From Streptomyces sp. H39-S7 (GTDB taxonomy: Bacteria; Actinomycetota; Actinomycetes; Streptomycetales; Streptomycetaceae), in NCBI RefSeq assembly GCF_027158205.1, contig NZ_JAPVLU010000011.1:124001-188000 (forward strand): DNA of 64,000 bases. The letters run 5' to 3'. Below are positions 25,038 through 33,739 of this stretch, one piece after another. The translations under genes were made by a program, and so were the position numbers. Position 1 is the stretch's first letter, and each line of letters starts with the position of its first letter. The notes beneath the pieces are model-generated. The model did not search any database, was not told the origin of the DNA, and saw only the letters and a program-made list of their open reading frames with translations.

Positions 25038-27893
25038 TCAGGTGAGGCGCAGTACGGTCCCCAGGCGGCGCCGGCGGGCGAGGACGGTCTCGGTGGCCGC
25101 GGCGGCCAGGATCAGCGCGGTCACGGCGGCCACGAGAGTGAGGGTCAGCGAGTAGTCGGTCCGCAGCGCCGGTTGGGCGGGGCCGCCGGTGAACTGCCGC
25201 AGGTCCAGTGTCTGGGCCATGAGCCGCGGTTCGAGCAGTCCGAGCAGCGTGCCCCCCACCGCTGAGGCCACCGCCAGCGGCAGCAGTTGCAGGAAGTGCA
25301 CCGCCCCGGCTTCCTTGCCGCCGAGTCCGAGCGTGCGCAGGAACGAGGCGGTGCGGCTGCGCTCGTGGGAGGTGAGGGTCAGTTCCAGGGCGATCGCGAG
25401 CAGGCCGACCAGCGCGGCCAGGATCGAGCTGGTGCTGTAGATCGTGTCCAGTCCCTGCGTCAAGCCGTCCGCGCGCAGGGCGCTCAGCGTCTGGGAGTGG
25501 ACGCGGATGCGGGCCAGCGGCCCGAGCGCCTCGGCGGCCGCCGACCGCAGTGCCACGGGCGTGGCAGCGGCTCCGTCGCCCTTGAGGAGCAGGACGGTGC
25601 TGCCCGAGGACTGCTGGGGCATCAGGTGCTCGGCGGTGGCAGTGGTGATCAGCATCGGCGTCCCGGCGGTGATCTGCGCCGTGACCGGTCCCAGGAGGGG
25701 GTCGCGCAGTTCCGCGGCGGTGAGGGTACCGACCGGCGCGAGCACCAGCTTCACCGGGGGCTGCCCGTAAACAGCGATGGTCGAGGTGAAACCGCCCGCC
25801 CCCGCGCGCGCCCGCAGGCCGGACGAGAGGAAGGACGGCAGCGGGACGCCCGCGCCGGCCCGGGTTCCCGGCGCGGTGGCCAGCCCGGACAGCAGGGTCC
25901 GGGCCAGCGGCGACTTCGGGGCGATGGCCGCCAGTTGCCGGGGGTCCACGGTGATCACGGCGACTGCGGGGACCAGCGCCCCGTCGGACTGTCCCACCAG
26001 GTCGAGGGTGCGCAGATGCTGGAGAGCGGTCAGTATCCCGCTGGTGCCGGTCTCCGGTGCGACGGTTGTGGTCCCGGCGGAACTCACCGTCCCGGCCACG
26101 GTCGCGCTCGCGTCGGCGCCGGTGGTCCAGGCCGCACCCGTGGCCAGGCCGTCGCCGATCGTGCGCTGCACCAGGCCGCCGAATACGGCCGTGCCCAGGG
26201 TCAGAACCAGGACGAACAGGGCCAGCCCGGTCGCCGGGGCGTCGTGGGCGGCCCGGGCCGCCCCGATGAAGCCCACCGCTCCCCTGCCGCGCCGGGCCTG
26301 CCGCAGCACCATGCGCAGCACGAGCGGGTAGATCCGCAGCAGGATCAGCACGACGGCCAGCGCCACCAGCACCGGTACCGCGCCCAGGATCCCGTCGGGG
26401 CCCTGCGAGCGCAGCGCGACCACGCCGGCCGCCGCCGCGAGCAGCACCGTCAGCTCCAGGACCACACGCCGGCCGTTGCTGGTGGTCCGGCGCGAGCGCC
26501 GCAGCCGGCCGGGCCTGCGCGGCTCGCGGACCGCACGCCAGGTCATCAGTGGCACCACCAGCGCCGCCACCACGGCAGCGAGGGCGGCGGGCACCGGTTG
26601 CGGCGATCCGGAGGTGCCGGTGGGAGCGAGGGCCCGTCCGGCCGCCCAGCCGATCAGGGCTGCGATCAGCACCACCGGCCAGGCCACGGCGCAGCGCAGC
26701 AGCACCAACCGCGCGGTGGACGCACCCCGCGCGCGCTGCAACCTCAAGTGCGCCTGCCTTCGGCGCAGTAGCAGCCGCACGGCGACGGCGACGGTGGCCA
26801 GCGTGACCGCGGCCAGCGCATCGACGGCGAACGCCGCCAGCGCCCTGGCCTGATGGTCCTGCGCGGTGAACTCGGCGAGCAGCGGTGTCAGGAAGTCGGT
26901 CACCAGCAAGGACCCGGTGACCTGCCCGCCGACCTGGCAGCGGGGTTCGCCGGTGATCCCGCCGACTCCCCCCTGGCACAGGACGGTGTTCAGGTCCGCG
27001 CTGTACTGGGACATCGGCCCGGCCAGTGCGCGGGCCCGGTCGAGTGCCGCCCCGGAAAGGTCGGCGCGCAGCTGCCAGGTCACCCGCGGGCCGCCCACCC
27101 CGGCGGCGGCCAGCAGGTCTGCGGCGTCGAGGCCGACCAGGCCGCGGGCGGCCAACACCGTGCCGGCGGAGCGTTCCGCCCGGTAGCGCGACGGCTGGTC
27201 CAGCGATTCCCGGCCGATCCAGAAGCCGTCGGCCGCGGCCACGGTACGGTAGATCCCACTCACCAGTAGCTGGGCGCTGGGCGGTGCGTTCTGCACGTCG
27301 GGTGTCTTGGCGAACTCCAGGGTCAACCGGGTACCGACCCGAACGCCCAGCGCCTGCGCGGTGGCCTGGGACAACCCGATCTGTGGTGCGGTGCCCAACG
27401 GTGTGTGGTCGGCCGGCGCGCGGCCGATGACGTAGCGCAGATGGGCCTGCGCGGACGGCAGGTATCCGACCGCCAGCTTGGCGCTGGTGTCGGCCGGCCC
27501 CGGCGGCGGGGGTGAGGTCACGGACGCCGGGTTGTAGTCGTAGCTGCCGCCGCCGGCGAAGGCCAGGTGCCGCGCGGCAGGGCCGCTGAGCTGGTCGGTG
27601 AGGGTGCGTCCGGCGTCGAGCAGGGCGGCCATGTCCACGGCGGGCGGCGCGGTGTCGAAGATCTGCGGTGTGGTGCTCACGCTGATCAGGGGCGCTTGGG
27701 CCTGCGCGGCGTCGACGCGTTGCCGCAGGGCCCGGTCCTCCTGACGGCCCGCGAGCGCGGGGGCCCAGGCGCACAGCGCCGTCAGCACCAGGGCCAGCAC
27801 CGCGAGGCAGGCCAGCAGCGGCAGGTCGCCGCGGGTCTCCTTACGTATCAGACGCAGCGTCATCGCCGCGCCCGTGCCCAGGGGTCGCGTCAC
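25038..27893 (-). CDS. Large FtsX-like ABC permease
   Basis: 951 residues; GTG 27893 preferred because GGAGGG precedes it (ATG 27863 is the alternative). N-terminal membrane helix (LLACLAVLALVLTALCAW), a large extracytoplasmic domain (roughly residues 60-300), a central block of membrane helices around residues 320-560, a second large extracytoplasmic domain, and three C-terminal helices (ILAALVGLLAIALELTLTSH, FLQLLPLAVASAVGGTLLGL, LVAAVTALILAAAATETVL). This duplicated FtsX layout of about ten helices is typical of actinobacterial MacB-like permeases. Follows the other permease gene after 34 nt. Confidence 0.88.
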   Translation of the reverse strand: MTRPLGTGAAMTLRLIRKETRGDLPLLACLAVLALVLTALCAWAPALAGRQEDRALRQRVDAAQAQAPLISVSTTPQIFDTAPPAVDMAALLDAGRTLTDQLSGPAARHLAFAGGGSYDYNPASVTSPPPPGPADTSAKLAVGYLPSAQAHLRYVIGRAPADHTPLGTAPQIGLSQATAQALGVRVGTRLTLEFAKTPDVQNAPPSAQLLVSGIYRTVAAADGFWIGRESLDQPSRYRAERSAGTVLAARGLVGLDAADLLAAAGVGGPRVTWQLRADLSGAALDRARALAGPMSQYSADLNTVLCQGGVGGITGEPRCQVGGQVTGSLLVTDFLTPLLAEFTAQDHQARALAAFAVDALAAVTLATVAVAVRLLLRRRQAHLRLQRARGASTARLVLLRCAVAWPVVLIAALIGWAAGRALAPTGTSGSPQPVPAALAAVVAALVVPLMTWRAVREPRRPGRLRRSRRTTSNGRRVVLELTVLLAAAAGVVALRSQGPDGILGAVPVLVALAVVLILLRIYPLVLRMVLRQARRGRGAVGFIGAARAAHDAPATGLALFVLVLTLGTAVFGGLVQRTIGDGLATGAAWTTGADASATVAGTVSSAGTTTVAPETGTSGILTALQHLRTLDLVGQSDGALVPAVAVITVDPRQLAAIAPKSPLARTLLSGLATAPGTRAGAGVPLPSFLSSGLRARAGAGGFTSTIAVYGQPPVKLVLAPVGTLTAAELRDPLLGPVTAQITAGTPMLITTATAEHLMPQQSSGSTVLLLKGDGAAATPVALRSAAAEALGPLARIRVHSQTLSALRADGLTQGLDTIYSTSSILAALVGLLAIALELTLTSHERSRTASFLRTLGLGGKEAGAVHFLQLLPLAVASAVGGTLLGLLEPRLMAQTLDLRQFTGGPAQPALRTDYSLTLTLVAAVTALILAAAATETVLARRRRLGTVLRLT

Positions 27894-27927
27894 CGTCCGC
27901 CCTCCCGGTCGTCTCCGGCAGTCCGGC

Positions 27928-30900
27928 TCAACGGTCCTCACCGGCTCTCAGCACGCGGACCAGGTCCACCCGGGCCAGCAGCCGGGCCAGCGCCAGCACG
28001 ACCGCGCTGATGGCCAGAGCGGTCGCCACCGCGGTCAGCGCGACGGTGCCCCACGGTATGACCAACGGCAGCGGTGGATAGGGGGTGTGTCCGCTGTCGT
28101 CCACGGTGACCAGCGGGAGCGCCGCCGAGGCCAGCACCGTGCCCATCAGCGCCCCCGGGACCACCGCGAAGAGCGCCAGAGTCAGCTGCTCGGCGCCCAG
28201 CAGCGCGGACAGGCTCGTGGAACGGACGCCGATCGCCCGCAGCAGCGCGAACTCCTTTTCGCGCTGCCGGGTGGAGACCACCGCGTGCACGGTGAAGGCG
28301 ATGACCGCGAATCCGGGGGCCAGGTACCGGACCAGCTCCAGCACCCGGCGCAGCCCGCTGCGGAACGGGTCGGCCTGCAGGGACACGGCGGTGCGCGCCG
28401 TGGTGGTGACGCGGCCCAGCGCGGGCTGCGCCTCGGCGCCGGCGGCCGTGCGCGTGCTGTCGGTGCTGCTGAGCCACCAGAACGCGGGAACCTCCGGATC
28501 GGCACCTGCCAGCGTCATCGCGGTGGCGAGCTCGCGCTGGTCGGCGATCAGATGCCCCTGCCCGCGGTCCAGTCCGGGCAGCGCGTCGACCTGGCCCACG
28601 ATCCTGGCAGTGACCCGGCTGCCGCCGAGCTCCAGTGTGGTGGTGACGCCCACGCTCAGGTGCGCGTCACGCAGCGCTGAGGCGTCGGCACGCACCGCAA
28701 GCGGAGCCGGTTCGCCGGCTCCCGCCGCCACGAATCGCACCTGGCTGCCGGCCCGGGTGTCGTAGTCGCTGTCGGCCAGGCCGGCGAAGACGTCACCGGT
28801 CGCCCGGGAGGCCCGGATGCCGGTGCTGATGGCGGTCCGGAAGACCGCGGAGCCGCCGGGAACGAGCGAGCACACCCCGGCGGTGCCGGGATCATAGCTG
28901 TTGGCCGGCTTTCCTTCGCAGGCTCCCGCCGTGGAGTCCGCGGCGCGGACCGTCCCGTCGGCCCAGAGCTGCCCGCCGGGCAGCGGAGCGGCCCAACTGT
29001 CCGCGGTGCCGCGCGCGCCGACCCGGATCAGTTCCAGGTCCAGTCGCGCGGGACGCACGTTCGGCTGCGGCAGGACGTTCACGGCGGTCAGCGTCAGCGG
29101 GTACGCCCGCGGGTGACCGCCGCCCAGCGCCACGTCGAGGGGGACCACGACGGTGTGCCTGGCTCCGTCGGCGGCGGGCAGTGAGGTCACCACGGTGCTG
29201 TTGAGGCCGGCCGCGTCCTGCAGGGTCAGTTCCAGGTTCGGCGCCGCCCGGGTGCCGTCGCTGCGCAGCCGCTCGTCCAGCAGCAGCGCGGTCGGACGCC
29301 CGGGAAGCGGTATCCCGAAGACTGCTGGTGCGGGGGTGCGGGGAGCAGGCCCGCCGATCGTGCCGACCAGTGCCTCGGTGACACCGCCGGGCAGGTTCAC
29401 CGTCACCTGCGTCACCGGTGTCACGGCGGTCACCGCCGGTAGCGCGCGATAAGCGGCGCCCAGTACGGAGGAGGGGTAACTCCTCGCGGTCGGAGCGATC
29501 CGCACGTCCGCGCCGACCGTGAACGCGGCCTGCTGGGACGCCAGACCGCCCAGGCAGGCCAGCGCCGTGGTGGCGAAGGCACTGATTGACATGGCCAGGC
29601 ACATCAGAACCAACGGTCCGGCGTTGCGCGCGGCCCGTCTGCTCAACTGCCAGCCCGCCAGCGCGAGGACCAGGCCCCGGCTACGACGGCCGACCGCGTC
29701 CAGCAGCAGGGAGGTCAGCGGCAGCAGCCGCAGCAGCAGGAGCGCGGCGGCGCCGGCCGCCAGGGCCGGCACCAGGACCAGCACCGGGTCTGCGGACGCG
29801 CCGGCGGTGCCCACGCCGGCGATCAGCGAGTGGTGGTGCCGCAACTCCAGGTAACCCAGGACCGCGACGACCAGCAGCGCCAGGTCGGCGCCCAACCGCT
29901 GCGTGGCAGCGGCCCGCGCGCCGCGGGCCGGCCTCGACCGCGTCGACGGCAGCACGGGCAACAGCACCGCCGCCGCGTGCACCAGCAGGGTCAGACCCAC
30001 CGCCGCCCACGCGCCGGTGCCCCGGGTGCCGGGGTGCAGCAGCCCGGCCAGGAAGGGCGCGGCGACGGCGGCCGGGATGCCGGTGAGCGCCCACTCGGCC
30101 GCCGCGCCGCGCAGCAACCGCGGGGTGCCGGCGCCTCTGGCCTGTTGGAGCGCCAGCTCACCGCGCCGCCGCACGGTCAACTGGCGGGCGCCCAGCACCA
30201 GGGTGGCCAGCGCGAGAACCGCCAGCATCACGCTCGGCAGGTACAGCGAGGACCGGGCCGCCACCATCGGCACCGTCAAGTCGTCGATCGCGCCCGGCAG
30301 ACCGGAGACCACCGTCAGGTCGTCCAGCGACGGCTGCCGCCCGTGGAACACCGACACGCGGCTCTGGCTGCCGGAGAAGGCACGCAGCCGGTCGTGCAGT
30401 CCGGCGAGGCTGTCCGCGTCGAGACCGGAGAGGCCGGGCTGCACGCTCCAATGCACCGTCAGATGCCCGTTCAGGACGGCGCTGCCGTTGAGGTCCGACG
30501 CCGAGACCACGAGCAGGTCCTGGCTGGCGGTCTCCCCCTGAGTCAGGTCGCCGGCCATCGCAGGCCAGAACCCGATGGCACCGGCCGGCCGGAAAACACC
30601 CATGATCCGCAGGGTCACGGCCCGGCTGAAGGCGTCCTGCACCTGGAGGCTGGCACCGGCTGTGACGCCCAGTCGCCTGGCCAGCGATTCCGGCAGCGCC
30701 GCGTCGACCGGGGTGGTGGACCCGGTGCCGACCCGGACAGCGGGCAACGAGGTGAACGCGGCGGCCGGGGCGGCGGCCGTACCGGAGGGCCACCGCCCGG
30801 CAACCAACTGCCCGAACGTGCCACCGTCCTGCACCGCGACCGGATGCAGCCCGCTGCCCCCGGGACCGCGCGGCCGGCCCGCGACCCCGTCGATCCCCGT

Positions 30901-31272
30901 CACCTGGACCGGCGATGTACCCAGCAGTCCCACATAGGTCCGCTGCGGCACCTCGGCGAACACCCGGTCGGTGGCGGCCCGCACCTCCCGGTCCGCGGCG
31001 GCCATTCCCCCCGCGCGGAAGGACGCGTTGACGTTCACCTGCGCGTCGATGTCGCCGGCCAGCCGCCGCACGGCCCCGGCCTCCACCGAACTCCCCGCCA
31101 GCGCCGCGAGCGCGGCCAGCGCCGTCGCACACAGCAGCACGGTCACCGCGACAGCAGCCAGCACCAGCCCGTGCTGGGTGGCCCGCCTGGCAACGGTGGG
31201 AAGCTGCCGCCGGCCCGAGCGCGGAGCACCCGGGCGTCGCCGCGGCGAAGACGTGACGGCCGTGACGACCAC
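27928..31272 (-). CDS. Very large FtsX-like ABC permease
   Basis: 1114 residues, GTG 31272 after a G-rich ribosome-binding site. N-terminal helix (LVLAAVAVTVLLCATALAAL), a ~250-residue extracytoplasmic domain, FtsX helices (SLYLPSVMLAVLALATLVLG and others), a long second extracytoplasmic domain (roughly residues 600-930), and the final FtsX block with LRRVLELVRYLAPGFAVIAF and REKEFALLRAIGVRSTSLSA, the conserved cytoplasmic loop. Probably forms a heterodimeric permease with the downstream gene. Substrate unknown; homologous systems export peptides or lipids or transmit envelope signals. Confidence 0.88.
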   Translation of the reverse strand: MVVTAVTSSPRRRPGAPRSGRRQLPTVARRATQHGLVLAAVAVTVLLCATALAALAALAGSSVEAGAVRRLAGDIDAQVNVNASFRAGGMAAADREVRAATDRVFAEVPQRTYVGLLGTSPVQVTGIDGVAGRPRGPGGSGLHPVAVQDGGTFGQLVAGRWPSGTAAAPAAAFTSLPAVRVGTGSTTPVDAALPESLARRLGVTAGASLQVQDAFSRAVTLRIMGVFRPAGAIGFWPAMAGDLTQGETASQDLLVVSASDLNGSAVLNGHLTVHWSVQPGLSGLDADSLAGLHDRLRAFSGSQSRVSVFHGRQPSLDDLTVVSGLPGAIDDLTVPMVAARSSLYLPSVMLAVLALATLVLGARQLTVRRRGELALQQARGAGTPRLLRGAAAEWALTGIPAAVAAPFLAGLLHPGTRGTGAWAAVGLTLLVHAAAVLLPVLPSTRSRPARGARAAATQRLGADLALLVVAVLGYLELRHHHSLIAGVGTAGASADPVLVLVPALAAGAAALLLLRLLPLTSLLLDAVGRRSRGLVLALAGWQLSRRAARNAGPLVLMCLAMSISAFATTALACLGGLASQQAAFTVGADVRIAPTARSYPSSVLGAAYRALPAVTAVTPVTQVTVNLPGGVTEALVGTIGGPAPRTPAPAVFGIPLPGRPTALLLDERLRSDGTRAAPNLELTLQDAAGLNSTVVTSLPAADGARHTVVVPLDVALGGGHPRAYPLTLTAVNVLPQPNVRPARLDLELIRVGARGTADSWAAPLPGGQLWADGTVRAADSTAGACEGKPANSYDPGTAGVCSLVPGGSAVFRTAISTGIRASRATGDVFAGLADSDYDTRAGSQVRFVAAGAGEPAPLAVRADASALRDAHLSVGVTTTLELGGSRVTARIVGQVDALPGLDRGQGHLIADQRELATAMTLAGADPEVPAFWWLSSTDSTRTAAGAEAQPALGRVTTTARTAVSLQADPFRSGLRRVLELVRYLAPGFAVIAFTVHAVVSTRQREKEFALLRAIGVRSTSLSALLGAEQLTLALFAVVPGALMGTVLASAALPLVTVDDSGHTPYPPLPLVIPWGTVALTAVATALAISAVVLALARLLARVDLVRVLRAGEDR

Positions 31273-31385
31273 GCGAACCCCCCCCCATCGGTATCGAACA
31301 TGCGACGGCGACGGCGCGCCACAGTCCTACCAGGCATCCCTCAACGGCACAAGAATCGTCGATCTTTCCCAACCTGAGGGCACCA

Positions 31386-31482
31386 GTGTCCGCGTACAAC
31401 CTCCGGCAGTACCTGCCCAAGGGGACGAACCTGTCGACGGTCGGCCAGGACGATCTTGACGCCATCGCTGAGTACCGCTGTC
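31386..31482 (+). pseudogene. IS30-family transposase C-terminal scrap
   Basis: Plus frame: YNLRQYLPKGTNLSTVGQDD, then LDAIAEYR, matching the conserved end of IS30 transposases (LRxYLPKGTDLS...LDAIA). The following NxRPRK segment is replaced by unrelated sequence. Insertion-sequence debris. Confidence 0.6.
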
Positions 31483-31544
31483 CGAGGAGGGTGCGGTGGC
31501 GGACGAGGGTGAAGCCTGCGCGTCCGTGCATCTGGCGGGCGGGG

Positions 31545-31680
31545 GATGAACCTCGCGAAGGCGAAGGTGTTGAGGCCGGTGGCGGCGGTCTCGGACACCA
31601 GCACGGCTTCCATGATCAGTGCGGGCAGCGCGCCGCAGTTGGTGAGCGTCAGCGACAGCCCGCTCTGTTCGCCCTTTCTG
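31545..31680 (-). pseudogene. Unidentified gene remnant
   Basis: Minus frame reads GLSLTLTNCGALPALIMEAV, then LVSETAATGLNTFAFARFIP with good codon bias, but no start or continuation on either side. Origin unknown. Confidence 0.3.
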
Positions 31681-31745
31681 AATGATCGAAGGGCGGAGAG
31701 TCGAGTGCTGGAGCCGGCTGCCGACCCGCGCCGCCGACGGCTCTG

Positions 31746-33167
31746 CTAGTTGCCCACGGCATCCATGTTGTCCATCTTGAGCTGGAAGGCTTCGAGGTGG
31801 AGTGTCTTGTCCGTGACCCCGACACTGATCCAATTGCCCGGGCCACCCGGGTGGTCACACTGCTTTCCCAGCCACTGGTCCCTCTCGATGAAGGCGTTGC
31901 CGCAGATGACGCCGTCACTGAGGCTCATGGTGAACTGGTCCAACTGCAGTCCCTTGCCGGGGGTTCCGACTGTCAGGTCCTTCTTCTCCGCGGCGGACGC
32001 CCATGAGGGCGCGAAACCGACCGTCTCCATGAACGCGTTGCCCGATGTGGCTCTGCTGCCGGAGACGGCGATGTTGACGGCCTCGATGGAGCGGCCCTCG
32101 TTCTGCGTGCCGGCTATGTCGCCGTCGCACACCGAGTGCTGCCAGCCGATGCCGGCCACGTAGGCCCGGTAGCAGACGTGGCGGCCTGGGTCCTTTGCGT
32201 TCAGCTCGGTGACAGCGACCGACGCGGTGTCCGGCTTGGGCTTTGCCTTGGGCTCGGCCGGCGCTCCTCCACCGCCTCCGGCCTTGGCTTGCGTCTCGGT
32301 CGGTGCCGGGGACGGCGTGCCACTGGGCGTCGGGGACGGCGTGCCGCTGGGCGTCGGGGGCACTGAGGCGGGCGGCAGGGGGAGGGTGGTGACGGCGGGC
32401 TGCGAGGCCTGCGGGGTGGCCTGGCTGGTGACCGCAGCTGCCTTGGTGAACCAGAGGATAAGGAAGATGACGGCGAGAGCGATCAGCAGGGTGAGAAGGG
32501 TGGCGAGCCAGCGGGGGAGGAATCCGCGCTGGATGTACGTGCCGTCGATGTCGAGGGGCGTGGTGCCGGAGCGGCGTAGGGCCAGGCGGTAGGGCCGCTC
32601 CTGTTTGTGGCCCAACCAGATGAGCCGGCGGGGTCTGAGCGTCGCGTTGACGAAGGCCGCGCGCCCCGGCTCGATCTGTACGTTGGCGGGGTGGATGTCG
32701 TACGAGAGTTCGTCGCCGTTGTCGTTCCCCGTGATGGACGCGGTGAGCGTGGTGTTGCCGACGTTGTCGATGGCGAGCTGGGTCCGTCCCCGGAAGCGTC
32801 CCTTGACGGTGTGCGGGACGAGTTCGGCCCGTATCTCGGTGAACGGCGTGATAGTGAGGTTGCCCTCGGGGACCGTAGTCGCCTCGGGGTGCTCCGTCGG
32901 AATGATCTGCACGGCGTACGGGTTGGGCCCGGCGGTGGCGTCCGGGGTACGCGGCGGCGCGAAGGTGAGTTGGACGGTTCCGGTGGTGCCCGGGTAGAGC
33001 CGGAGGGTCGGCGGCTCCACAGTGACGTAGGGCGCGATCTCGCCGACGGGGGCGAAGCGGTACTCGTCCACCACGTCGCCGGTGTTGCGAAACCGTAGTC
33101 GTACGGTGGCTGTACTGCCCGCGTCTACGGTGGTTGACGCCGGATCAAGGGAAGTCCATAGGCTCAC
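31746..33167 (-). CDS. Membrane-anchored protein with immunoglobulin-like region and ChW domain
   Basis: 473 residues, GTG 33167. Residues ~5-120 form an Ig/NEW3-like beta region (TATVRLRFRNTGDVVDEYRF, LRLYPGTTGTVQLTFAPP), followed by another beta domain to ~235. Then comes one membrane helix (LATLLTLLIALAVIFLILWF), a Pro/Thr/Ser-rich linker with PTPSGTPSPTPSGTPSP repeats, and a C-terminal domain with two units resembling clostridial hydrophobic W (ChW) repeats: CYRAYVAGIGWQHSVCDGD then SIEAVNIAVSG. The helix would place the ChW part outside if the N-terminus is cytosolic. ChW repeats may bind carbohydrate or proteins at the surface. Often annotated vaguely as hydrolytic protein. Confidence 0.75.
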   Translation of the reverse strand: MSLWTSLDPASTTVDAGSTATVRLRFRNTGDVVDEYRFAPVGEIAPYVTVEPPTLRLYPGTTGTVQLTFAPPRTPDATAGPNPYAVQIIPTEHPEATTVPEGNLTITPFTEIRAELVPHTVKGRFRGRTQLAIDNVGNTTLTASITGNDNGDELSYDIHPANVQIEPGRAAFVNATLRPRRLIWLGHKQERPYRLALRRSGTTPLDIDGTYIQRGFLPRWLATLLTLLIALAVIFLILWFTKAAAVTSQATPQASQPAVTTLPLPPASVPPTPSGTPSPTPSGTPSPAPTETQAKAGGGGGAPAEPKAKPKPDTASVAVTELNAKDPGRHVCYRAYVAGIGWQHSVCDGDIAGTQNEGRSIEAVNIAVSGSRATSGNAFMETVGFAPSWASAAEKKDLTVGTPGKGLQLDQFTMSLSDGVICGNAFIERDQWLGKQCDHPGGPGNWISVGVTDKTLHLEAFQLKMDNMDAVGN

Positions 33168-33351
33168 CGTACGAAAATACCGGCAGAGCAGGTGTCCGGT
33201 CAGCAGGCCGAGGGACACAGTCGGTGTCCCTGCGGACGTGCCCGGCTGCCCTCAAGGTGCCGCAGCACTGCCCTTCTCCCTTCCGGCGGGCCCGGTTGGT
33301 CCCGTACGTATGGCGGTGCCCCTTCACGTTCCTCGGAAAGGGCTCGTCGCA

Positions 33352-33580
33352 TGCGGGCGCGGGACCCGGGCCGAGCGACGGACGAGGCGAAGCCCCGCCG
33401 TCCCGCACGGCTTCGCCGCTTGCGAGCCCAGCAGCGTTCGCCAGGGCCGGCAGCACTCCAGCCGCGCTCCACGCGCTCCGGCGGAGCATCGGTAACGCGG
33501 CGGTGGCCCGCGAATTCCAGCGGGAAGTACACCATCACGACGCGGGCTCCGGTCACGACGAGGACCCCGCCACGAGCATC
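33352..33580 (+). pseudogene. Fragment with eCIS-cargo-type N-terminal motif
   Basis: ATG 33352 (GGAAAGG upstream) opens a frame MRARDPGRATDEA. After a probable +1 shift near 33390 the coding-like frame reads STPAALHALRRSIGNAAVAR. The LxALxRxxGNAAVxR motif is the hallmark start of DUF4157-type proteins, many linked to extracellular contractile injection systems. After ~40 more residues the sequence runs into an antisense transposase scrap. Broken gene. Confidence 0.4.
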
Positions 33581-33585
33581 CAGGT

Positions 33586-33739
33586 CGATGCCGGGGCGGG
33601 CAATCCGCGGGACGAGGTTGCGGTCGCGGAGCCGGCTCAGGTGTTCCGCGGAGTGGTACGCCTTATCCGCGCGGATCCTCACCGGCCCTCTCCGGCGGGG
33701 TCCGCGCCGGGAGCGGACGGCGGGTATCCCGAGGATCAC
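33586..33739 (-). pseudogene. IS5-family transposase scrap
   Basis: Minus frame: VRIRADKAYHSAEHLSRLRD, then RNLVPRIARPGID, matching the DKAYxSxxxRxxLRxRGIxxxIxRPG catalytic block of IS5-family transposases. Surrounding parts are missing. Confidence 0.6.

Noticed and set aside
24814..27774. 986-codon minus-strand frame overlapping the FtsX permease
   Set aside because: Arg/Pro-rich shadow; the alternative frame has membrane helices and normal composition.
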